In this document: positions 1-5,922 of the stretch, piece after piece
How the letters are laid out: each line of letters begins with the position of its first letter
How positions within the stretch are numbered: the stretch's first letter is position 1
Assembly: GCA_947457285.1 (NCBI GenBank)
Contig: CANGVZ010000151.1
Coordinates: forward strand, 1 to 5,922
From: Flavobacteriales bacterium
GTDB lineage: Bacteria > Bacteroidota > Bacteroidia > Flavobacteriales_D > Sanyastnellaceae
Direction: 5' to 3'
DNA: 5,922 bases
Translations under genes and position numbers: made by a program
Notes under the pieces: generated by a model
What the model was told of the DNA's origin: nothing
Database searches by the model: none
Seen by the model: only the letters and a program-made list of their open reading frames with translations

Positions 1-130
1 CCTCAATATCCATCAAATGATTTAGAATATTGAACAGTGATTCGCGAGCAAAATCGGTGGTTGGTCTGCCCTTAAAATTTTTGGGAACCTCAATGCTCCT
101 TCCTTTGTATTGACCGCTAATTATGCGCAT
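1..130 (-). CDS. rsmD: RsmD, 16S rRNA (guanine966-N2)-methyltransferase, N-terminal fragment
   Basis: This is the start of rsmD. It begins with ATG at 130-128 and runs off the left edge after 43 complete codons. The protein begins MRIISGQYKGRSIEVP, and residues 22-36 read GRPTTDFARESLFNI. The MRIISG..KGR start and the RPTTD.A.E.LFNIL block are the hallmark N-terminus of RsmD. From knowledge of the family, the enzyme uses S-adenosylmethionine to methylate N2 of G966 in 16S rRNA within assembling 30S subunits. The S-adenosylmethionine-binding and NPPY catalytic motifs lie outside the window, so activity cannot be judged. The ATG lies inside the last codons of the upstream DUF3822 gene (10-base overlap, different frame) and has no Shine-Dalgarno sequence before it, so translation is probably coupled to that gene. 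Identification is strong despite the short length, because both the motif and the DUF3822 neighbour agree. Confidence 0.93.
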   Translation of the reverse strand, partial: MRIISGQYKGRSIEVPKNFKGRPTTDFARESLFNILNHLMDIE

Positions 131-960
131 AGGCAATGAATAAGTGCCGCGTACAACTGATGATCCGATAAAGCGTGCTGCGACTTTAAATCCGAAGGGC
201 GCTCCCAAAATTTCACTTCGCTGATGTAATCCAACAAAAGTGATTGCAATTCAGCGGTTGCTGAAGCACCATACAACGTAATCTGAGCAGCTGACATATG
301 AATTCCAAGACGCATGGAAGCGTTGGCTATATGATACAGCACATCATCATTGCTTTGAATTCCATAATGGTTGGTAAGCTTCATTTCACCATCATGAAAA
401 ACAGCAACGAGCATAAAACCCTTTTGAACCAAAATATGAAAGTCATTGCTCGCAACAGAACGCCTCGAAGCCTCTTGCAAGAAAAAGGAAACGGAAGAAT
501 AATATTTAATATTCGGAAAGCGCGAAGCAAGGGCTTGCAAGGAAAGCGGTAAATCATAAATAATCGCTACCTGAAGGTCGCTTAGTGCCTGCACCTCAGT
601 GCAGTCGGGATTACGTCCCGTGGCAAAGGCCAGCAACTCCTGTTCCTTACCTTCAATGAGAAAACCCTGCGGAATGAGTGTGAAATCCGGATAGTCAAAA
701 GTGACGCTCACTTTTCGGAAGACTTTTTCTCCCCAATTCTTAAGGATTACAAAATCTACTGATTTCTGTAAATCTCCTTGCGCTTGGTCCTCTGCTTCAA
801 AAAACTCTACCCACAAAACTTCCCCGGCATCGAAGTCATAAACGAGAACCTGCACCATTTCGTCATGAATGTGTATTGCCAAGTGAAGCGAAGACGCCAT
901 CGCCAACAATTCTTTGGGCATCATTGCCTTAGCAGCTATGTCAGGATTGAATACACTCAT
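121..960 (-). CDS. DUF3822 family protein, probable degenerate actin-like (ASKHA) fold
   Basis: This 279-residue protein has no signal peptide or membrane segment, so it is predicted to be cytoplasmic. Its biochemical function is unknown. It matches the Bacteroidota family DUF3822 by its overall pattern: an opening strand HLAIHIHD at 26-33, a FTLIPQGFL block at 93-101, a second strand pair HILVQKGFMLVAVF at 175-188 followed by LTNHYGI and DDVLYHI, then ITLYGASATAELQSLL at 227-242, and an HQLYAALIHCLCA ending. I read these blocks as the phosphate-1, phosphate-2 and adenosine regions of an actin/PilM-like ATPase fold. The acidic residue expected in the phosphate-1 strand appears replaced (LAIHIHD), so nucleotide hydrolysis may be lost; this is inference. 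The gene starts 12 bases after the helicase stop and overlaps rsmD by 10 bases. The ATG at 960 is taken as the start; Met13, Met14 and Met21 are possible alternatives and would still keep the first strand. Confidence 0.85.
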   Translation of the reverse strand: MSVFNPDIAAKAMMPKELLAMASSLHLAIHIHDEMVQVLVYDFDAGEVLWVEFFEAEDQAQGDLQKSVDFVILKNWGEKVFRKVSVTFDYPDFTLIPQGFLIEGKEQELLAFATGRNPDCTEVQALSDLQVAIIYDLPLSLQALASRFPNIKYYSSVSFFLQEASRRSVASNDFHILVQKGFMLVAVFHDGEMKLTNHYGIQSNDDVLYHIANASMRLGIHMSAAQITLYGASATAELQSLLLDYISEVKFWERPSDLKSQHALSDHQLYAALIHCLCA

Positions 961-972
961 GGGAGTGCGAAA

Positions 973-2409
973 CTACGAAAACCCGACGAGAAATAGCTCT
1001 TTTTGAGCACGAGTAAAAGCAGTATAAATCCAACGGTTCAGTTCTACCCCATACATTTCTTCTGTCACATAGCCTTGATCCACCAAAACACAGGGCCATT
1101 GGCCTCCCTGTGATTTATGACAAGTAATGGCATAGGCAAATTTCACATGAAGCGCATTGTAATAGGGGTCTTCTTGGACAGCTTTCTTGATTTTCCCAAT
1201 ATTTTCTAGGTGCTCGTAGTCCTTTGCAATCAAATTTCCAAGTTCGCGAATCTTCTCATAGGCGAGCCCTGCCGATTCTTCCCAAAGTGTATTTAGGAGC
1301 AGTAACACTTCCATTTCTGGTAAATCTGGATAATCTAGCAATCGCACCACAACCTTACAAAACCTGAATTCTCCTCGCTCTTCAAAACTGCGCACACGCT
1401 CAATGATCACGATATCGCCGTTGGCGATGAAACCAGCCTTAGACGCCGATTCATCATCCAACCAGAAATAATTATTCTTCAATATCATCATACGATCGCC
1501 GGTGCTAATCTCATCCTCATAAAACAGAATCCGTTGACGCATATTCTGATTGTACATATTGGCCCGCTTATTACTACGAGTAATAATAATTGCACCGTCG
1601 CGGCCATATCTGCTAATCGCCTCTTCCATGATAGGCTGTAAATCTGATTCCACCTTGGTGACATCCTTAAATCCTTCATAGATCAGTTGCGGATACTCCT
1701 TGGATTGGGCGGCGATATAATCGCGCAATCGCGTTGCATTCTCCAAAATTCCAGAACCTTCCTTTTGACGAATCACCTCATTGAGTTCTATTTCAGCAAT
1801 GTGAAGGGAAAACTCATTGCGTAAATAATCCAATTTCAATGCAGGACTTTGATCGCTTCCGACGGGAGGCAGCTGTGCTCCGTCTCCTATCAAAACCAAT
1901 CTGCATCCCTCGCCAGAGTATACATGCGAAATCAAATCTTCCAACAAATCACCACTTCCAATATCACCCTGTACAAGGCTAAAACGCTCCGTACCAATCA
2001 TCGAAGCCTCATCCACAAAAAACACGGTATTCTCCAATTCATTTTCCTTCAACTCAAACCATGAATGTCCTGAGCGGTCTGACTTTCGATAATAAATTTG
2101 TTTGTGAATAGTAGAAGCTGGCATCCCCGAATAATTACTCAACACCTTCGCAGCACGGCCTGTTGGTGCAAGCAGCACAACTCTTTTGCCCGAAGATTCA
2201 AGTGTTTTCACCATTGCAGACACCGTGGTTGTTTTTCCCGTACCTGCATATCCCTTTATGATAAGCGCACATCGTGGCTTTTCTGAAAACATCATTCTCG
2301 TAAAAGCATAGAACAAACGCTTCTGACCATGAGTAGGCTCAAACGCAAAATTGCGTATCAAACTCTCTTCAAACTCTTCTGCTGTTATTTGCTTTTTTGC
2401 CTTCGCCAT
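973..2409 (-). CDS. Compact RecD/Dda-like superfamily 1B DNA helicase
   Basis: This is a 478-residue ATP-dependent DNA helicase of the RecD-like type, a family whose members move 5' to 3' on single strands. All core motifs are present. They are the Walker A GYAGTGKTT (53-61, Lys59), motif Ia APTGRAA (81-87), Walker B VDEASM (132-137), motif III GDGAQLPPVG (175-184), motif IV VIRQ (212-215), motif V YAITCHKSQG (426-435) in a UvrD_C_2-type region, and motif VI YTAFTRAQ (462-469, arginine finger Arg467). It lacks the long N-terminal domain of RecD and RecD2 (about 600-750 residues) and is close in size to phage Dda. No RecB or RecC neighbour is present, so it probably acts alone in repair or replication. 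The frame stays open upstream to a TTG at 2430, but the ATG at 2409 is preferred because it starts MAKAKKQ and leaves the possible promoter at 2414-2421 outside the gene. The DUF3822 gene follows after 12 bases. Confidence 0.92.
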   Translation of the reverse strand: MAKAKKQITAEEFEESLIRNFAFEPTHGQKRLFYAFTRMMFSEKPRCALIIKGYAGTGKTTTVSAMVKTLESSGKRVVLLAPTGRAAKVLSNYSGMPASTIHKQIYYRKSDRSGHSWFELKENELENTVFFVDEASMIGTERFSLVQGDIGSGDLLEDLISHVYSGEGCRLVLIGDGAQLPPVGSDQSPALKLDYLRNEFSLHIAEIELNEVIRQKEGSGILENATRLRDYIAAQSKEYPQLIYEGFKDVTKVESDLQPIMEEAISRYGRDGAIIITRSNKRANMYNQNMRQRILFYEDEISTGDRMMILKNNYFWLDDESASKAGFIANGDIVIIERVRSFEERGEFRFCKVVVRLLDYPDLPEMEVLLLLNTLWEESAGLAYEKIRELGNLIAKDYEHLENIGKIKKAVQEDPYYNALHVKFAYAITCHKSQGGQWPCVLVDQGYVTEEMYGVELNRWIYTAFTRAQKELFLVGFS

Positions 2410-2413
2410 GACG

Positions 2414-2421
2414 CAAAGGTC
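2414..2421 (-). promoter_or_regulatory. Possible internal -7 promoter element ahead of the helicase
   Basis: On the minus strand this reads GACCTTTG, which matches the Bacteroidota -7 consensus TAnnTTTG at all fixed positions but the first. It ends four bases before the helicase ATG, a layout like that of the CorC-like gene. I see no good -33 TTTG element about 20 bases upstream. A promoter here would give the helicase, DUF3822 and rsmD an almost leaderless transcript of their own. The support is weak, because a one-mismatch match to six fixed bases is not rare. Confidence 0.3.
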
Positions 2422-2446
2422 GTAATTCAAAGGGGTGAATTATGAT

Positions 2447-2465
2447 ATAAGTTATGCGAACTTAT
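2447..2465. repeat. Perfect 7-bp inverted repeat in the GDPD-helicase gap
   Basis: The sequence ATAAGTTATGCGAACTTAT has perfect 7-base arms (ATAAGTT and AACTTAT) around a 5-base loop. It lies in the middle of the only sizeable gap in the operon. The stem is AT-rich and is followed by no T-run on either strand, so it is not a standard intrinsic terminator. It could be an operator for a dimeric regulator, a weak RNA hairpin, or chance. Confidence 0.4.
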
Positions 2466-2480
2466 TCAACGAATATTCAA
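2463..2480. repeat. Pair of TATTCAA direct repeats, 11-bp spacing
   Basis: TATTCAA occurs at 2463-2469 and again at 2474-2480, one helical turn apart. The first copy overlaps the edge of the 2447-2465 inverted repeat. The spacing would suit a protein binding the same DNA face twice, but the region is AT-rich and short repeats arise easily in such DNA. Confidence 0.3.
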
Positions 2481-2482
2481 GC

Positions 2483-3295
2483 TTAAACAAATAAATTTGG
2501 ATAGTCAGTAATGAAATTGCGTACACCTAAACCGAATAAACGCTCGGCTTCCGCTTTTTCATTCACTGTCCAAGCAGATAATTCAAGTCCAAGCTCGAAG
2601 CAAGCGTCAATTAAATTTTCATCTATCAATTCATGAGCACTGCCCCAACCTTCCGGAACGAATTTTAGTTCCTCGCAGACTTCCTCTACTTCGACTTCTT
2701 TTTTATCATTTAAATAAATCAGCGGCAAATCTACCTGAAGCGCATCCAAGGCCTTGAGAATACGAGCATCAAAACTTTGAATTGCGATAGGCCATTCATG
2801 AGGGATGCGATCGAGCGTTTGCATAAAGATTTCAGCATACGATTCGGGATCCGGATGATATTTGTTATCGCCAGATTTATGTGATTTGATTTCAATAGTT
2901 AGCTGCGGAAAATTTTCTTCCCATTCGGCACCCAAAACTTTCACCACTTCCAATAAAGAAAGTTTGTGTGACTTAATTTTTTTCTGATTTGGAAATTTTG
3001 GGTAGTCTAATTCTCCAAAAGAATATGCAGCGATTTCAGCAGCCTTCATCTTGAAGAGGTTTATGGCCTTTGCCTCCGTCTCCAAAATACTTGAGCCATC
3101 TGGTTTCTTGCACAACAGGTGATCCATGTATGGTTCGTGTGATACGATGATTTTCTCATCACTACTTACCACCACATCCAGCTCAATGGCATCCACGCCG
3201 AGTTCGAAGGCTTTGCGAAAGGCGCTGAGTGAATTTTCTGGAAATAAACCACGACAGCCTCTGTGACCTTGAAGAAAAATTTCCTGACGTTCCAC
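2483..3295 (-). CDS. Glycerophosphodiester phosphodiesterase, cytoplasmic
   Basis: This is a 270-residue GDPD-family enzyme. The family hydrolyses glycerophosphodiesters, released from phospholipids, to sn-glycerol 3-phosphate and an alcohol. The TIM-barrel signature is complete: HRG at 11-13 with catalytic His11 and Arg12, PEN at 19-21, metal-binding Glu38 and Asp40 in IELD, catalytic His53 in SHEP, a third metal ligand Glu135 in IEIKS, QSFD at 173-176, AWTVN at 241-245, and FITDYP near the C-terminus. The lysine-rich segment at about 56-120, with YPKFPNQK, is the family's insertion after the second histidine. No signal peptide or lipobox is visible, so it should act in the cytoplasm, unlike many exported bacterial homologues. 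The start is a GTG at 3295, because HRG normally lies about ten residues from the start and the next in-frame ATG (Met57) would remove catalytic residues. It begins 8 bases after the lipoprotein gene's stop. Confidence 0.92.
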   Translation of the reverse strand: MERQEIFLQGHRGCRGLFPENSLSAFRKAFELGVDAIELDVVVSSDEKIIVSHEPYMDHLLCKKPDGSSILETEAKAINLFKMKAAEIAAYSFGELDYPKFPNQKKIKSHKLSLLEVVKVLGAEWEENFPQLTIEIKSHKSGDNKYHPDPESYAEIFMQTLDRIPHEWPIAIQSFDARILKALDALQVDLPLIYLNDKKEVEVEEVCEELKFVPEGWGSAHELIDENLIDACFELGLELSAWTVNEKAEAERLFGLGVRNFITDYPNLFV

Positions 3296-3303
3296 GATGA
3301 AAA

Positions 3304-4719
3304 TTATTTTAAATTTTGGTTTAAGAAAGCTTGTACTTCGCGAATTCCTTTAGGTTTCAAAACTATTTTTCCTGTAGAATCCAATAAGAAAAACGCAGGA
3401 GTTTTCGTAACTCGATAATCCTTAGCTGCCTTACTTTCCCATAGTTTCATTCCACAGACGTTGGGGAATGTAAATCCTCTGTCAGCAACCGCAGCCTCCC
3501 AAGCACCTTTTACATTATCAACACTTACACCCACGATCTCAAAGCCCTTAGGTTTGAATAAATCATAACACTGTTTGACTTCTGGTGCTTCACCTTTGCA
3601 GTGCTCGCACCAACTGCTCCAAAACATTACAAGAGTGTATTTTTTCGAAGCTGCAATCTTCATTAAATCAACGCTCTTACCATCAATGCCTGTCATTTGA
3701 ATATTTGGCGGCGTGTTGCCTACACTGATCTTCTGGATACTTTCAGCTGTGCTCTTAATGATATTGCTCAAATCAGCATCGCCACAAGCATCGCCATTCA
3801 CATAATTATCGATGATATAAGTGCAGATATTTTCCATTCCACTCTCATAAAATCCAACGAGCATTTGGTTGAGCATAAATTCCAAAACCACATCATCAGC
3901 TTTCGCTTTTTCAGCCACAGTAGCCACGCAATTGATGAAGCCACTTTCAGTACCCTTGCTAAATCCTCGCATAAAATTCTGAATGCGATCCGACATAATG
4001 GTGCCGTGAATAAGGCTTTGATCGGTAAAGTCTACGTTGTCCCAATATTTAGCAATCTCGGTCTTTGTTGGCTCTTGTTTCCAGGTGACGAGTTTTGCGA
4101 AATGTGTATTGGGATAGGCAGCAATCATATCCGCTTGGAGTTGAGACAGCTCTGCTTCTTTGGTGCTAATTTGCTTTTCATATTCGCCCTTCAATGACGA
4201 CTTTGCCATTGCAATACGGGCGTCTTTTATTGCTTTGAGAATAGCCGTTTCCTTTGGCAGGTAAGCAAACCAGCCTTCATTTTCTTTGGAATTGACAGCA
4301 TAAGCAGAGCCTTCTACTCGACCTGAGCGAATGCCTATTTCACTTACCGCCTCGGAAGGATTGAGGATAATGGAGGTAAAATTATTCTCAGCCAACCCGA
4401 GCATATAAATTCCCTGAACGCGCTCTTTCGATCCAAACGACCAACTCCCGCCGCTGACAGTGGCGCTATCGATAAGCGTATTTGTTTTACCGTATGTGGC
4501 CCATAAATAAACTTTCTTAGCATTTGGAAACGTGATGGTCCCTTTTAATTCGACAGGACCCTTTTTCGCGCCTTTATTGGCATCTGTAACACCATTGGTA
4601 TAGACTAACGCAGCAGGACTTCCTGACTTGTTGTCTAGTTTTTTATCGGTATTGTCGCCGCAAGAAGATAGTGCAATAACTGAGGTTAATAAAAGAGTTG
4701 CTATTCCCATGTGGTTCAT
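3304..4719 (-). CDS. Thioredoxin-fold (TlpA/ResA-like) lipoprotein with DUF4369-like and DUF5106-like regions
   Basis: This is a 471-residue envelope protein, probably a disulfide reductase or peroxiredoxin-like oxidoreductase. Residues 1-19 form a lipoprotein signal peptide ending in the lipobox LSSC, so Cys20 should be lipidated. A polar tether of about 30 residues follows. Residues about 55-135 form a beta-rich DUF4369-like domain (GPVELKGTITF, LIDSATV). Residues about 150-330 are mainly helical and resemble DUF5106 (YPNTHFAKL, YWDNVDFTDQSLIH). The thioredoxin domain spans about 335-471, with the redox motif WCEHCK (Cys371, Cys374) and the cis-proline in KTPAFF (Pro441). Further cysteines at 264, 299, 312, 384 and 422 are notable. 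Periplasmic-facing location is likely; surface exposure cannot be excluded from the CGDNTD start of the mature protein. The ATG at 4719 is preferred, and Met4 is an alternative that keeps the signal peptide. It is the first gene of the leftward operon, with a promoter element at 4739-4746. The substrate is unknown. Confidence 0.9.
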   Translation of the reverse strand: MNHMGIATLLLTSVIALSSCGDNTDKKLDNKSGSPAALVYTNGVTDANKGAKKGPVELKGTITFPNAKKVYLWATYGKTNTLIDSATVSGGSWSFGSKERVQGIYMLGLAENNFTSIILNPSEAVSEIGIRSGRVEGSAYAVNSKENEGWFAYLPKETAILKAIKDARIAMAKSSLKGEYEKQISTKEAELSQLQADMIAAYPNTHFAKLVTWKQEPTKTEIAKYWDNVDFTDQSLIHGTIMSDRIQNFMRGFSKGTESGFINCVATVAEKAKADDVVLEFMLNQMLVGFYESGMENICTYIIDNYVNGDACGDADLSNIIKSTAESIQKISVGNTPPNIQMTGIDGKSVDLMKIAASKKYTLVMFWSSWCEHCKGEAPEVKQCYDLFKPKGFEIVGVSVDNVKGAWEAAVADRGFTFPNVCGMKLWESKAAKDYRVTKTPAFFLLDSTGKIVLKPKGIREVQAFLNQNLK

Positions 4720-4738
4720 GTCGCTATTTTATATTCTG

Positions 4739-4746
4739 CAAACCTA
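4739..4746 (-). promoter_or_regulatory. -7 promoter element of the leftward operon
   Basis: On the minus strand this reads TAGGTTTG, an exact match to the Bacteroidota primary sigma -7 consensus TAnnTTTG. It lies 19 bases before the ATG of the lipoprotein gene, which would give a leader of roughly 10-17 bases. The -33 position holds only a poor match to TTTG (TGTG within a GC-rich stretch). The start codon is preceded by an A-rich leader with no Shine-Dalgarno sequence, as usual in this phylum. Confidence 0.6.
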
Positions 4747-4802
4747 ATGAATTCAGCGACAGCGCGCCACACCATTTTTCATACCGAAATCTTAAAATTG
4801 GC

Positions 4803-4810
4803 TACTTTTG
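4803..4810 (+). promoter_or_regulatory. -7 promoter element of the CorC-like gene
   Basis: This reads TACTTTTG, an exact match to the Bacteroidota -7 consensus TAnnTTTG. A T-rich stretch at 4775-4780 (TTTTTC), 22 bases upstream, may serve as the -33 element. Only seven bases separate the element from the ATG at 4818, so the transcript would begin at or within a few bases of the start codon. Confidence 0.6.
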
Positions 4811-4817
4811 CGACAAA

Positions 4818-5922
4818 ATGGAAATACTCGTAATATTTATTCTCATTCTGATCAACGGAATATTCTCAATGAGTGAGATTGCCATCGTGTCTTCTCGCAA
4901 GGCGAGGCTTGAAATAGCTGCGAAAAGAGGTGATAAAAGGGCACAGGCAGCCCTAGAAACAGCAAACGCCCCCAACCGCTTTCTATCGACTGTTCAAATT
5001 GGAATTACCCTTATTGGAATTTTAACTGGGGTCTTCAGTGGTGAAAACATCACAAACGACATTCGGTCCTTCTTTGAAAGCAAACCCGCTTTTGCTCCAT
5101 ACGCACAAACGCTCGCTGTGCTCATCGTAGTGGTTAGCATCACGTTTTTCTCACTGGTTTTTGGCGAATTAGTTCCCAAGCGCATAGGGCTCACAAATCC
5201 TGAAGGTATTGCTAAAGCTGTAGCGGTTCCAATGAAATGGCTTTCTGCTGTGACATCCCCATTTGTATGGCTGCTTACAATCACATCTGATTTTTTATTG
5301 AAGATTTTTAAAATAAAACCTTCTACAGATTCAAAAATTACCGAAGAAGAAATCAAGGCAATTATTCAAGAAGGGAAAGATGGGGGCGAAATTGAAGAGA
5401 TAGAACAGGACATTGTTGAGAGAGTCTTCACTCTCGGTGATCGCAATGTTTCATCACTTATGACCCATCGCAACGACTTGGTCTACTTGCACCTTGGCAT
5501 GTCCCCTGAAATTATCAAGTCGACCATCGTTACAGAGTTGCATTCTTCGTATCCGGTGCTGGATGCAGAGGAAGACCAATTGCTGGGAATTGTAAGACTC
5601 AAAGATTTGTTTCAGCAAATTAATGATAACGGCCTCGACTTACAGTCTATTATTAAAGAACCGCAATACTTACCCGAGAATTTGGGTGCCTACGATTCGC
5701 TCAAAGTGTTCAAAGCTTCCGGAATCCATTGTGGCTTAATCATGGACGAGTTTGGTCAATTGCAAGGTCTCGTCACCATGAACGACCTCTTAGAGGCGCT
5801 CGTTGGAGACGCTGCAGATTTTTACAAGGATGAATTCTCATTTGTCGAAAGAGAAGACGGATCTTGGTTAGTAGATGGGCAATATCCACTCGCCGATTTT
5901 CTTACCCGATTTGATCTGGAAG
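4818..5922 (+). CDS. CNNM/CBS/CorC-type membrane protein (hemolysin family, putative Mg2+/Co2+ transporter), 3' truncated
   Basis: This gene runs off the right edge after 368 complete codons; the family is usually about 420-450 residues. The N-terminal CNNM membrane domain has hydrophobic segments at about 2-20, 58-80, 96-118 and 140-162. It carries the family blocks NGIFSMSEIAIVSSRKARLE (13-32), STVQIGITLIGILTG (57-71) and GELVPKRIGL (116-125). A cytoplasmic acidic linker (EEIKAIIQEG) leads to a CBS pair at about 210-330, with MTHRNDLVYL (215-224), PVLDAEEDQLLGIVRLKDL and GLIMDEFGQLQGLVTMNDLLEALVGD in its two halves. The start of the C-terminal CorC/HlyC domain follows (REDGSWLVDG, 345-354). 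Relatives are linked to Mg2+/Co2+ efflux, with CBS domains that bind adenine nucleotides. The old haemolysin name does not imply a toxin. It differs from GldE in its N-terminal block. The first ATG is chosen because it supplies the full first membrane segment. Confidence 0.93.
   Translation, partial: MEILVIFILILINGIFSMSEIAIVSSRKARLEIAAKRGDKRAQAALETANAPNRFLSTVQIGITLIGILTGVFSGENITNDIRSFFESKPAFAPYAQTLAVLIVVVSITFFSLVFGELVPKRIGLTNPEGIAKAVAVPMKWLSAVTSPFVWLLTITSDFLLKIFKIKPSTDSKITEEEIKAIIQEGKDGGEIEEIEQDIVERVFTLGDRNVSSLMTHRNDLVYLHLGMSPEIIKSTIVTELHSSYPVLDAEEDQLLGIVRLKDLFQQINDNGLDLQSIIKEPQYLPENLGAYDSLKVFKASGIHCGLIMDEFGQLQGLVTMNDLLEALVGDAADFYKDEFSFVEREDGSWLVDGQYPLADFLTRFDLE

Noticed and set aside
298..996. 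Two plus-strand open frames (298-552 and 778-996)
   Set aside because: Both are antisense to the DUF3822 gene, are short, and have compositions typical of shadow frames.
1488..2286. Short open frames at 1488-1679 (minus), 1849-2064 (plus) and 2098-2286 (plus)
   Set aside because: All lie within the helicase gene, whose motifs are continuous through these positions.
2410..2430. Longer helicase start at a TTG (2430), adding seven residues
   Set aside because: The ATG at 2409 gives a normal N-terminus, and the added residues have no family support.
2447..2465. Intrinsic terminator or loxP-like recombination site
   Set aside because: No T-run follows the AT-rich stem on either strand. The resemblance to loxP is limited to a few A/T bases, and no recombinase gene is present.
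3697..4197. Open frame of 166 codons on the plus strand
   Set aside because: It is antisense to the lipoprotein gene, matches no family I recognise, and the opposite strand carries clear DUF5106-like and thioredoxin features.
4994..5356. Open frame of 120 codons on the minus strand
   Set aside because: It is antisense to the CNNM domain of the CorC-like gene, whose reading frame has unmistakable family motifs.
4818..5922. GldE gliding-motility protein
   Set aside because: The N-terminal block (NGIFSMSEIAIVSSRKARLE) and the STVQIGITLIG segment fit the general CorC/HlyC group better, and no gld genes are nearby.
1..5922. Defence system, mobile element, CRISPR array or biosynthetic cluster
   Set aside because: No transposase, integrase, terminal repeats, spaced repeats or toxin-like genes were found. 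The helicase is in a housekeeping context.

Overview
The window looks like ordinary chromosome of a member of the Bacteroidota. The evidence is a gene for a DUF3822 protein directly followed by rsmD, an exported thioredoxin lipoprotein with DUF4369-like and DUF5106-like regions, the near absence of Shine-Dalgarno sequences, and two intergenic copies of the Bacteroidota -7 promoter element TAnnTTTG. The base composition is moderate and slightly AT-rich, and no base or codon shift suggests recent transfer. I cannot resolve the organism below phylum.

Layout: five genes are read leftwards (minus strand) from a divergent promoter region at about 4720-4817. In order of transcription they are a thioredoxin-fold lipoprotein (4719-3304), a glycerophosphodiester phosphodiesterase (3295-2483), a compact RecD/Dda-type superfamily 1B helicase (2409-973), a DUF3822 protein (960-121), and the first 43 codons of rsmD, the 16S rRNA m2G966 methyltransferase (130 to beyond the left edge). 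Spacings are 8, 73 and 12 bases, then a 10-base overlap. The set therefore reads as one operon, possibly with a second promoter or regulatory site in the 73-base gap. One gene is read rightwards from the same intergenic region: a CNNM/CBS/CorC-type membrane protein of the putative Mg2+/Co2+ transporter family, starting at 4818 and cut off by the right edge after 368 codons.

How the genes relate: the lipoprotein and the CorC-like protein act at the envelope, and the phosphodiesterase acts on lipid-derived glycerophosphodiesters. The helicase, the DUF3822 protein and RsmD are cytoplasmic and concern DNA and RNA. This is a housekeeping neighbourhood, not a defence or mobile cassette. I see no tRNA, rRNA, CRISPR array, insertion sequence, phage gene or convincing intrinsic terminator. 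No stretch longer than about 100 bases lacks a gene.

I do not find an undescribed system here. The points most worth a second look are the DUF3822 protein as a probable degenerate actin-fold protein overlapping rsmD, the almost leaderless promoter of the CorC-like gene, and the repeats in the gap ahead of the helicase.
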